From Gammaproteobacteria bacterium (GTDB lineage Bacteria > Pseudomonadota > Gammaproteobacteria > GCA-001735895), in the NCBI GenBank assembly GCA_021767985.1, contig JAASSH010000140.1:1-6235 (forward strand): a DNA stretch of 6,235 nt, in the 5' to 3' direction. Below, piece by piece: positions 1 through 5,695 of this stretch (position 1 is the first letter of the stretch; each line of letters starts with the position of its first letter). The notes beneath the pieces are model-generated. The model saw only the letters and a program-made list of their open reading frames with translations. It ran no database searches and was not told where the DNA came from. A program made the position numbers and the translations under genes.

Positions 1-690
1 AGCGCCAGCGAAGTACTGATACGCCTGGTGCCCGATGAAGAGAAGGACAAGGCGGAGCTGAGCTCGCAAATTATCGGTTTGCTGGAAGCGTCCAGTGAAA
101 CCGACATCGACGTGCGCCGTGTCGACTTCGTTGGTCCGCAGGTCGGTGAGGAACTGACCGAGGATGGCGGCCTGGCGGTGCTCTACGCGCTGATCGCGAT
201 CCTGGTTTACGTTGCCTTCCGCTTCGAGTATCGCTTTTCGCTGGGCGCGGTGGCGGCGCTGGTGCACGATGTGGTGATCACACTGGGCGTGTTTTCGGTG
301 CTGCAGCTGGACTTCGACCTGAGCGTGCTGGCCGCGATTCTAGCGGTTATCGGCTATTCGCTGAACGACACCATTGTGGTATTCGACCGCGTGCGCGAGA
401 ATTTCCGCAAGATCCGCAAGAAGACTTCGATCGAAGTGGTCAATACCTCGATCAACCAGACCATATCGCGTACCTTGATGACGTCTTTGACGACCTTGCT
501 GGTGCTGTTATCGCTGTCGTTTCTCGGCGGCGAAGTGATCCACGCCTTTGCCACGGCGTTAATCATCGGCGTCGTGGTCGGTACCTACTCATCTATCTAC
601 GTCGCCACTACCACCGCGCTGGCCCTTGGCATCAGCCGCAGCGACCTGTTACTGCCGGAGAAAGAAGGCGAGGACATGGCCAGGCCATAA
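1..690 (+). CDS. secF: Protein translocase subunit SecF, 3' portion (5' end outside window)
   Basis: SecF is an inner-membrane subunit of the SecDF accessory complex, which uses the proton gradient to help pull secreted proteins through SecYEG. The reading frame is open from base 1 and gives 229 residues. A full SecF is a little over 300, so roughly the first 90 residues (first membrane helix and much of the first periplasmic domain) lie upstream. Visible in order: end of the periplasmic domain (about 1-42), the VGPQVG motif (44-49), then about five hydrophobic helices. LVHD (about 87-90) and RTLMTSLTT (about 157-165) match the helices that carry the conserved Asp and Arg of the proton path. 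The SecF signature VIGYSLNDTIVVFDR lies at about 116-130. A GTG at base 28 could be mistaken for a start, but SecF homology continues upstream of it (VLIRLVP). secD is expected just upstream. The family call is firm; the proton-path residues are assigned from memory of the family. Confidence 0.97.
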   Translation, partial: SASEVLIRLVPDEEKDKAELSSQIIGLLEASSETDIDVRRVDFVGPQVGEELTEDGGLAVLYALIAILVYVAFRFEYRFSLGAVAALVHDVVITLGVFSVLQLDFDLSVLAAILAVIGYSLNDTIVVFDRVRENFRKIRKKTSIEVVNTSINQTISRTLMTSLTTLLVLLSLSFLGGEVIHAFATALIIGVVVGTYSSIYVATTTALALGISRSDLLLPEKEGEDMARP

Positions 691-705
691 GCGGCGGAGG
701 GAAAC

Positions 706-951
706 ATGCATATAGATCCTGAACTTATCGATGAATTGAACCTGCTGAGGCGTTTCAGCATGGGTGGGCCGGTAGCCATGGACGTGCATGATAACCCGGA
801 TCCGGCGATCGTCGCGGCGGCCGAGCGCATGCATGAAAAAGGATTGATTACCCAGCCTGACGGCGGCCAGTTGACCGACAGCGGGCGCGAGGCGATCGAA
901 CACATGGAACGCCTGTTCAACCTGCTGGATCCGCCGCTCGAACCTATTTAG
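706..951 (+). CDS. Small TIGR02647-type protein of unknown function
   Basis: This 81-residue soluble protein resembles, as I recall the family, the TIGR02647 conserved hypothetical proteins of gammaproteobacteria (about 80 residues). The matching parts are an N-terminal PELIDELNLL helix, a central block with conserved His and Pro (VHDNPDPAIVAAAERMHEKG, about 27-46), then KGLITQPDGGQLTDSGREA, and a C-terminal helix ending in LFNLL. The GLIT-DGG-LT-G pattern followed by a long helix resembles the wing and last helix of a small winged-helix protein, so DNA binding is possible but unproven. No signal peptide, membrane helix or cysteine is seen. The ATG at 706 is preceded by an excellent GGAGGG (696-701, 4-base spacer). 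The gene begins 15 bases after the secF stop, so it is probably co-transcribed with secF. Convergent motA follows 65 bases downstream with no clear terminator between. The gene is real with high confidence; the function is unknown. Confidence 0.85.
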   Translation: MHIDPELIDELNLLRRFSMGGPVAMDVHDNPDPAIVAAAERMHEKGLITQPDGGQLTDSGREAIEHMERLFNLLDPPLEPI

Positions 952-1016
952 TCCCGGAACGCCGGCATTTCGTTACAGCCTGCGCGTGTCAAACCCCGCC
1001 AGGACTTGAAGTTGCC

Positions 1017-1844
1017 TCAGGCGGCTTCGCCCGAAACCGCATCCTGCATGTCATGAATCTTGTCGCGGATTTCGGCGAAGCTGTATTCGGTCTCGTGACG
1101 GGCTGCCGGGGTCAGGAACGATTCCAGTTTGCGCACCAGACGATACGGATTCTGTTCGTAACGGATGGCAATCACACCGTCCGTTATCAGTTTCTGGATC
1201 AATAGCTCGTTCTGGGTTTTCGAGTGCAAGTTTTCGGCCATCGGAATCAGCAGGAAATTACTCAACACGATTCCGTATAGCGTCGAGGTGAGGGCGACCG
1301 GGATGGTTTTTATGATCACATCCGGATCGCCGATGCCCGATAACATCGCAATTAATCCGATCACGCTACCGGCCACGCCGAAAGCGGGCGCCAGCCTCGC
1401 CGCGTGTCGGATCAGCCTTTCATGCTGGATGCGTCTTTGTTTGAAATAGTACATCTCGGTTTGCAGGATTTCGCGCATCTCTTCCATACGGTAATTGTCC
1501 ATCAGCAGGGACAGGGTACGCTTGAGATAACTAATGGTGGTGGTCTCTTCGGCGTCCTCCAGCGCAATCATTCCCTTGCTGCGCGAACGCACCGACAGCT
1601 CCATCAACGTTTCGATGACCCGTTCATGAGAGGGAAGCTCGATACGATAGGCATTCCAGGCTACCCCGCAGGCAATGCCGATACTTTTCGTCGGATAGCT
1701 GAGAAACAGGGCACCCAGCAAACCGGATAGCACGATAACCAGTCCGAGAATATTGAAAAACAGGCCGGTATTCTCGCCGATCGCAAAACTACCGATAAAT
1801 ATAGATGCGAATAAAACAACGGCTATCAGGTTACTTTTAATCAT
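1017..1844 (-). CDS. motA: Flagellar stator ion-channel protein MotA (MotA/PomA family)
   Basis: MotA is the inner-membrane stator subunit that, with MotB, conducts ions and pushes on FliG in the rotor. The 275 residues show the family layout: two helices at about 5-22 and 30-50, a large cytoplasmic loop, then two helices at about 152-170 and 180-203. The loop contains SRSKGMIALE, in which Arg88 and Glu96 align with the FliG-contacting Arg90 and Glu98 of E. coli MotA. Pro153 (LAPAFG) and Pro201 (LLIPMAE) align with the essential prolines Pro173 and Pro222. The GDP, TLYGIVLSN and TDGVIAI blocks recall Vibrio PomA more than E. coli MotA, so the coupling ion (H+ or Na+) is undecided. The start is the ATG at 1844. 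It overlaps the motB stop as ATGA and has GGAG (complement of 1852-1855) 7 bases upstream, so translation is probably coupled to motB. The C-terminal tail (about 240-275) is polar. TolQ/ExbB relatives were considered; the loop residues and the MotB partner favour MotA. Confidence 0.92.
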   Translation of the reverse strand: MIKSNLIAVVLFASIFIGSFAIGENTGLFFNILGLVIVLSGLLGALFLSYPTKSIGIACGVAWNAYRIELPSHERVIETLMELSVRSRSKGMIALEDAEETTTISYLKRTLSLLMDNYRMEEMREILQTEMYYFKQRRIQHERLIRHAARLAPAFGVAGSVIGLIAMLSGIGDPDVIIKTIPVALTSTLYGIVLSNFLLIPMAENLHSKTQNELLIQKLITDGVIAIRYEQNPYRLVRKLESFLTPAARHETEYSFAEIRDKIHDMQDAVSGEAA

Positions 1845-2674
1845 GGAGTGGCTCCGTCTACCGGGTTGTTGATTTCCCGGGTAATAATGATTTCCACGCG
1901 CCGGTTCTGAGCTCGCGCCCGGTCATCGGCGTTGGGTAACAGCGGATCGAATTCCGAGCGTCCCATAACGGTAAAACGATTGGGATCGACGCCGCCCTGA
2001 TCGATAAGATAGCGCACCACGCGAGCCGCGCGGGTTACCGATAACTCCCAGTTACTGGGAAATTCCGTGGTGTTGATAGGATAGTCATCGGTGTGTCCGA
2101 CGACATTCACCTGGTAGGGCGTCTGCTTGATGACCCTGGCCAGATCCTCCAGGAATTGCCGCATATCCTGGCGCAGGTCGGCTTTGCCAAGCTCGAAGAA
2201 CATCGGCCCCTGTACACTGACTTTGACTGATTGATCCTCGAGCAGGAAAATTTCGACGTTGTCTATCTCGGCTTCTTTGAGCGCCTGTCGACTGCGTTCG
2301 AAGACGTTAATCCGCATTAGCGGCTCGAACGTGGGTGGCGTGGTCTCAGCGGGTTCCGGTACCTGCTCGATTTCGACCTGAGTGACGGTCTCCACTACCG
2401 GCTCCGGTACCTTTCGCTCCAGGGCCTGTGCCGTCAGCAGTGCGGCAAACAGAACGAACATGACCATCATCAGGTCAGACCATGGGACCGACCAGTGGTT
2501 GGTGTCGCTGTCGTCGATGAACTCCCCACCGGTAAAAAGATTGTCATCGTTAAATCCGTTACCGGGTCCAGCGAGACTGAGGCTCGCCGATGAGAAAGCA
2601 AGCACCTGCGAGGCTTCGGGAATCTCCGATTCGGACTCGGGATCGCTCTGTTGCTTGTCTGACTGTTGTTTCAT
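1841..2674 (-). CDS. motB: Flagellar stator protein MotB (OmpA-like peptidoglycan-binding domain)
   Basis: MotB pairs with MotA, provides the ion-binding aspartate and anchors the stator to peptidoglycan. The 277 residues comprise: a long polar, acidic N-terminal cytoplasmic segment (1-60, opening with a duplicated KQQSD); one membrane helix at about 61-83 starting HWSVPWSDLMMVMF, where Asp67 sits at the ion-binding position of E. coli MotB Asp32; a Pro/Glu/Val-rich linker (about 86-118); and an OmpA-like domain (about 140-265). That domain has GHTDD (193-197), SNWELSVTRAARV (207-219, Arg215) and QNRRVEI (256-262); Asp196 and Arg215 match the usual diaminopimelate-binding pair. The N-terminus before Asp67 is about twice as long as in E. 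coli MotB. The ATG at 2674 has no good Shine-Dalgarno, yet no convincing later start exists before the membrane helix, so the start is somewhat uncertain. It precedes motA and overlaps it by 4 bases. A sigma-28-like promoter lies about 110 bases upstream. An OmpA-family protein of another MotA/ExbB-type system is a less likely alternative. Confidence 0.9.
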   Translation of the reverse strand: MKQQSDKQQSDPESESEIPEASQVLAFSSASLSLAGPGNGFNDDNLFTGGEFIDDSDTNHWSVPWSDLMMVMFVLFAALLTAQALERKVPEPVVETVTQVEIEQVPEPAETTPPTFEPLMRINVFERSRQALKEAEIDNVEIFLLEDQSVKVSVQGPMFFELGKADLRQDMRQFLEDLARVIKQTPYQVNVVGHTDDYPINTTEFPSNWELSVTRAARVVRYLIDQGGVDPNRFTVMGRSEFDPLLPNADDRARAQNRRVEIIITREINNPVDGATP

Positions 2675-2785
2675 CGATTAAATATCATTGGTTCTGCGCT
2701 TCCTTCCGGCACGCGGTGCCCAGGCGCTAAATAAGGTTTGGGGGGAGTAACGCCCCTGAGCGGCAAACTGTTCCCGATGATCCAT

Positions 2786-2812
2786 GCATCGGCAGCCATC
2801 GGCAAACATTTA
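2786..2812 (-). promoter_or_regulatory. Probable sigma-28 (FliA) promoter for motBA
   Basis: Read on the minus strand, TAAATGTT (complement of 2805-2812) is followed by exactly 11 bases and then GCCGATGC (complement of 2786-2793). The flagellar sigma-28 consensus is TAAAGTTT-N11-GCCGATAA, so each half matches 6 of 8 and the spacing is ideal. Allowing one extra base, the -35 half also reads TAAA-GTTT. Transcription would start near 2775-2780, giving a motB leader of about 100 bases. Stator genes are known sigma-28 targets in enteric bacteria, which fits. The mismatched last two bases of the -10 element keep this a prediction. Confidence 0.6.
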
Positions 2813-2990
2813 CTGTTTTTCTGACAGCACAGCTGGGTTGTCGAATGGCGAGGTTTCAGCCAACTGCAGCACCGCCAGGTATCTTGGTTACAGGTATCCA
2901 TGCCGGGTGACATGCAAAAGATGTACCGGAATATGCTGGCGCTGTTTTCGATCGATGCCGGGAGTATTTAAGGCAAGGGTTATCAAACCG

Positions 2991-3023
2991 GCTCGCGGAG
3001 GTTTACGAACCTGGTACGCGAGC
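2991..3023. repeat. Composite inverted repeat just upstream of the flgG promoter
   Basis: GCTCGCG (2991-2997) pairs perfectly with CGCGAGC (3017-3023). Inside it AGGTT (2999-3003) pairs perfectly with AACCT (3008-3012) around a TACG loop. One unpaired base lies on the left and four on the right between the two stems. This is far more dyad symmetry than chance usually gives in 33 bases. There is no T-run after it in either direction, so it does not look like an intrinsic terminator. It ends 8 bases before the -24 element, so a protein-binding site is the most natural reading. A cruciform or RNA hairpin is also possible. Confidence 0.7.
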
Positions 3024-3030
3024 TCGTTGT

Positions 3031-3046
3031 TGGCACGGTAACTGCA
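3031..3046 (+). promoter_or_regulatory. Sigma-54 (RpoN) -24/-12 promoter for flgGHIJ
   Basis: The sequence TGGCACG-N4-CTGCA matches the sigma-54 consensus TGGCACG-N4-TTGCA with a single mismatch. The invariant GG (3032-3033) and GC (3044-3045) have the correct spacing. A T precedes TGGCACG, as the consensus prefers. Transcription would begin near 3057, leaving a leader of about 26 bases that contains the flgG ribosome site GGAG (3072-3075). In Pseudomonas and Vibrio, basal-body operons are sigma-54-dependent and driven by FleQ/FlrA or FleR/FlrC-type activators, so location and type agree. Confidence 0.8.
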
Positions 3047-3082
3047 TAGTTCTTCCCAAGAACCAATCGATGGAGAAGTAAC

Positions 3083-3868
3083 ATGAACCAGGCCCTTTGG
3101 GTTGCAAAAACCGGACTCGACGCGCAGCAGACGCGTCTTTCGGTGATTTCCAACAATCTTGCCAACGTCAGTACTACCGGTTTCAAGCAGTCGCGTGCGG
3201 CGTTCGAAGACCTGTTGTACCAGAACCTGCGCCAGGTGGGCGCGCAAACCTCGGAGGATACACGCCTGCCGTCCGGCCTGATGCTCGGCACCGGCACTCG
3301 CATCGTGGCCACCGAAAAGATTCACACCCAGGGAAACATCGAAAATACCGGCAAGGCGCTTGACGTGGCGATCGATGGCAAGGGTTTTTTCCCGATTTTG
3401 CTGCCAGACGGTACCGAAGCCTATACTCGTGACGGCAGTTTCATGGTTTCCGATGAGGGGCAACTGGTTACCGCCAGCGGCTATCAATTGCAGGCCGGCA
3501 TCGTTTTGCCGGACGATACCCAGAGTGTGACCATCGGCATCGACGGCACCGTCAGTGTGCAGTTACCCAGCCAGGCTTCGCCGAGCACCGTCGGTAATAT
3601 CCAGCTGGCCAACTTCATCAATCCGACGGGATTGCAGTCGATTGGCGAGAACCTTTACGTCGAATCGGCCTCCAGCGGCTCTCCCCAGTCGGGAGAACCG
3701 GGTGATTCCGGCCTCGGTCGTCTGCGCCAGGGTTCGCTCGAAGGTTCCAACGTCAACATCGTCGAGGAAATGGTGAGTATGATCGAGACCCAGCGCGCCT
3801 ACGAAATGAATTCCAAGCTGATCTCGACCGCGGACGGCATGATGCAGTACCTCAACAATAACACCTAG
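3083..3868 (+). CDS. flgG: Flagellar distal rod protein FlgG
   Basis: FlgG builds the distal rod of the flagellar basal body, running through the P and L rings to the hook. It is exported by the flagellar type III apparatus, so no Sec signal peptide is expected and none is seen. The 261 residues match the usual length (about 260). The N-terminal rod/hook signature [13 protein letters not shown] is at 23-35. The FlgG-specific segment (about 41-73, including [21 protein letters not shown]) distinguishes it from hook protein FlgE and from FlgF. The central domain has [20 protein letters not shown] (about 97-116) and [15 protein letters not shown] (178-192). The C-terminal helix has [25 protein letters not shown] (221-245). 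The ATG at 3083 has GGAG (3072-3075) 7 bases upstream. It is the first gene after the sigma-54 promoter; flgF, its usual upstream neighbour, is absent. flgH follows after 8 bases. Confidence 0.98.
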   Translation: MNQALWVAKTGLDAQQTRLSVISNNLANVSTTGFKQSRAAFEDLLYQNLRQVGAQTSEDTRLPSGLMLGTGTRIVATEKIHTQGNIENTGKALDVAIDGKGFFPILLPDGTEAYTRDGSFMVSDEGQLVTASGYQLQAGIVLPDDTQSVTIGIDGTVSVQLPSQASPSTVGNIQLANFINPTGLQSIGENLYVESASSGSPQSGEPGDSGLGRLRQGSLEGSNVNIVEEMVSMIETQRAYEMNSKLISTADGMMQYLNNNT

Positions 3869-3876
3869 GTAAACTG

Positions 3877-4566
3877 ATGATGACTTCTGTCAAGTTAATC
3901 TTTGCGCTATTGCTGCTGGCCCTGGCCGGCGGCTGTTCGCAAACGCAAATCGTGGTGCAGCCCGATCCGCAATACGCCCCGGTGGACCTGAATTCCGAGC
4001 AATTTCAACCAGAGCCCAACGGTTCGATTTTTCAGTATGGACGCACCGTGCAGCTGTTTGAAGACAACAAGGCTTATCGTATCGGCGATGTGCTCAGCGT
4101 GGTGCTGTCGGAATCGACCAATGCATTCAAGTCAGCGGAGACCAATACCGACAAGGACGACGAACTCGACCTCAGCGCGGGCGCGATTTTCGGCAGCACC
4201 GGCCCGACGATTAACGGTAACCTGATTCTAAACTCGACGCTCGACGGTGAAAGAGAGTTCTCCGGCAGCGGTGACAGTGCTCAAAGCAACAGTCTCACTG
4301 GCGAAATCGCGGTTACGGTGAGCGACGTCCTGCCGAACGGAAATCTCGTGGTGCGTGGCGAAAAGTTAATCGGACTCAATCAGGGTTCGGAGTTCATTCG
4401 CCTGTCCGGCATCGTTCGGCCAGAAGATATCGACACCGACAACACTATTTTCTCGCGCAAGATTGCCAATTCGCGAATCTACTACGGCGGTGGCGGTGTG
4501 ATTGCCGAATCCAACACCAAGGGCTGGCTGTCGCGTTTCTTCGACAGTCCCGCATTCCCCTACTAG
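3877..4566 (+). CDS. flgH: Flagellar L-ring lipoprotein FlgH
   Basis: FlgH forms the L ring, the outer-membrane part of the bushing around the rod. The 229 residues begin with a lipoprotein signal peptide: Lys6, a hydrophobic run, and the lipobox ALAGGC with the lipidated Cys at residue 20. Ala rather than Leu at -3 is slightly off the commonest form but acceptable. Family landmarks follow: NGSIFQ (48-53), FEDNKAYRIGDVL (61-73), the strongly conserved NGNLVVRGEK (154-163) and NQGSEFIRLSGIVRPEDI (168-185), and the terminal GWLSRFF (216-222). Two ATGs are adjacent (3877, 3880). The first is chosen because AGGT(A), overlapping the flgG stop at 3867-3870, lies 6 bases before it; the second would differ by one residue before the signal peptide. 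It sits 8 bases after flgG and 9 before flgI, in one operon. FlgH and FlgI use the Sec route rather than the flagellar export gate. Confidence 0.97.
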   Translation: MMTSVKLIFALLLLALAGGCSQTQIVVQPDPQYAPVDLNSEQFQPEPNGSIFQYGRTVQLFEDNKAYRIGDVLSVVLSESTNAFKSAETNTDKDDELDLSAGAIFGSTGPTINGNLILNSTLDGEREFSGSGDSAQSNSLTGEIAVTVSDVLPNGNLVVRGEKLIGLNQGSEFIRLSGIVRPEDIDTDNTIFSRKIANSRIYYGGGGVIAESNTKGWLSRFFDSPAFPY

Positions 4567-4575
4567 GAGTTCGAC

Positions 4576-5682
4576 ATGAGATTAAGAAAAATACTTATAT
4601 TGTTGATATTAATGGGTTTTCTCGAGCCGGTATGGGCCGAGCGAATCAAGGACATCACCACCATCAAGGGCGTGCGCAGCAACCAGCTGGTCGGCTACGG
4701 GCTGGTTGTCGGACTGGATGGCACCGGTGACCAGACTTCGCAAACCCCGTTTACCGTGCAAAGCCTGAAGGCGATGTTGTCTCAGTACGGGGTATCGTTA
4801 CCGCCTGGCGTTAAACCCCAGGTGAAAAATATCGCCGCGGTATCGGTGCATGCCGATCTGCCGCCGTTTGCCAAAATCGGTCAAACCATCGACGTCACCG
4901 TGTCGTCTCTCGGTAACGCCAAGAGCCTGCGCGGCGGCAGCCTGTTGATGACGCCACTCAAAGGTGCCGACGGCAACATTTACGGCCTCGCCCAGGGCAA
5001 CCTCATCGTCGGTGGACTCGGTGTCGAGGGTGCCGACGGCTCGTCGGTCACGATCAATGTGCCCAGCGTCGGGCGAATCCCCGGCGGCGGAACGATCGAG
5101 CGCGAAATCGCCAACCCGTTCGCGACCGGGGACAAGATTACGTTGAACCTGAAACGCGCCGATTTCACGACCGCAAAACGGCTCGCCGACACCATCAACC
5201 AGGTGCTCGGACCAAATAATGCCCGCGCGCAGGATAGCGTTACGGTCGCGATTAACGCCCCGCAGGACGTTTCGCAGCGCGTGGGTTTCATGTCGTTCAT
5301 CGAAAACCTGGAATTTCAGCCGGGTGAAGCGCCGGCAAAAGTCATCGTCAACGCGCGTTCCGGCACGGTGGTCATTGGCAACCACGTCAGGGTTTACTCC
5401 GCGGCGGTCTCGCACGGTAACCTGACCGTGACGATCACCAACACCAGCGACGTCAGCCAGCCGGCTCCGTTTGCCCGTCGCGGCAGGACCGTCGAAACCG
5501 TGGAATCCGATATCGATGTCACGGCGGATTACAGCCGCATGTTTCGCTTCCCCGAGGGTGTAACCCTGAACGAGATCGTGCGCGCGGTAAACCAGGTCGG
5601 CGCCTCTCCCGGCGACCTGGTGGCGATCCTCGAATCGCTCAAACAGGTCGGTGCGCTGTCCGCGGAATTGATCGTGATTTAA
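4576..5682 (+). CDS. flgI: Flagellar P-ring protein FlgI
   Basis: FlgI assembles in the periplasm into the P ring around the distal rod. The 368 residues are close to the usual 365 or so. A Sec signal peptide is clear: basic RLRK (2-5), a hydrophobic core, and cleavage after VWA (19-21), leaving a mature protein starting ERIKDI. Family landmarks: [21 protein letters not shown] (32-52), [11 protein letters not shown] (58-68), [31 protein letters not shown] (85-115), [11 protein letters not shown] (120-130), and the C-terminal [33 protein letters not shown] segment. AGGAG (4565-4569) overlaps the flgH stop and lies 6 bases before the ATG. The protein has no cysteine at all, so it cannot form the disulfide described for E. 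coli FlgI. The first dozen codons are AT-rich and use codons rare in the rest of the gene (AGA, ATA, TTA), as is common in signal-peptide regions. Confidence 0.98.
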   Translation: MRLRKILILLILMGFLEPVWAERIKDITTIKGVRSNQLVGYGLVVGLDGTGDQTSQTPFTVQSLKAMLSQYGVSLPPGVKPQVKNIAAVSVHADLPPFAKIGQTIDVTVSSLGNAKSLRGGSLLMTPLKGADGNIYGLAQGNLIVGGLGVEGADGSSVTINVPSVGRIPGGGTIEREIANPFATGDKITLNLKRADFTTAKRLADTINQVLGPNNARAQDSVTVAINAPQDVSQRVGFMSFIENLEFQPGEAPAKVIVNARSGTVVIGNHVRVYSAAVSHGNLTVTITNTSDVSQPAPFARRGRTVETVESDIDVTADYSRMFRFPEGVTLNEIVRAVNQVGASPGDLVAILESLKQVGALSAELIVI

Positions 5683-5695
5683 TCGGCAGGAAACC

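Larger units (their letters stand above)
2675..3082. other. Divergent control region between motB and flgG, no gene seen
   Basis: These 408 bases separate leftward motBA from rightward flgGHIJ. They hold a sigma-28-like promoter toward motB (2786-2812), a composite dyad (2991-3023) and a sigma-54 promoter toward flgG (3031-3046). The motB leader contains a small perfect inverted repeat, GGCAC-GCG-GTGCC (2708-2720), and a G-run facing a C-run around 2739-2756. CATCGGCA occurs twice, 10 bases apart (2787-2794 and 2797-2804), within the sigma-28 promoter. Open frames here are short, lack ribosome sites and give no recognisable protein. No flgF-like C-terminus could be read directly upstream of flgG in any plus-strand frame. 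The stretch from about 2820 to 2985 holds nothing I can identify; enhancer sites for a FleQ/FlrA-type activator might be there but I could not recognise one. Confidence 0.7.

Noticed and set aside
28..30. GTG as a start for a short SecF
   Set aside because: The frame is open and SecF-like upstream to base 1, and no ribosome site precedes it.
952..1040. Terminator between the TIGR02647 gene and motA
   Set aside because: Only a short GGCG/CGCC stem is seen, within the 3' end of motA, with no T-run on either strand. No intrinsic terminator can be supported.
2708..2720. GGCAC-GCG-GTGCC inverted repeat in the motB leader as a terminator or riboswitch
   Set aside because: A five-base stem alone, without a T-run or any known riboswitch pattern, is too little; noted only within the control-region entry.
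2671..2913. An 80-codon, Cys- and Pro-rich minus-strand frame ending at the motB start (ATGA overlap)
   Set aside because: The composition is unlike a protein, there is no ribosome site at its start, and the predicted sigma-28 start of transcription lies inside it. Only the last five codons are kept, as a speculative leader.
2784..3041. Possible flgF remnant or small gene upstream of flgG
   Set aside because: None of the plus-strand frames shows the FlgF C-terminal pattern or a ribosome site. The frame from 2784 is Cys/Arg-rich and unrecognisable.
2888..3487. A 199-codon open frame on the minus strand across the flgG start
   Set aside because: It overlaps the conserved N-terminal half of flgG in antisense, has no recognisable domain, and would run through the sigma-54 promoter.
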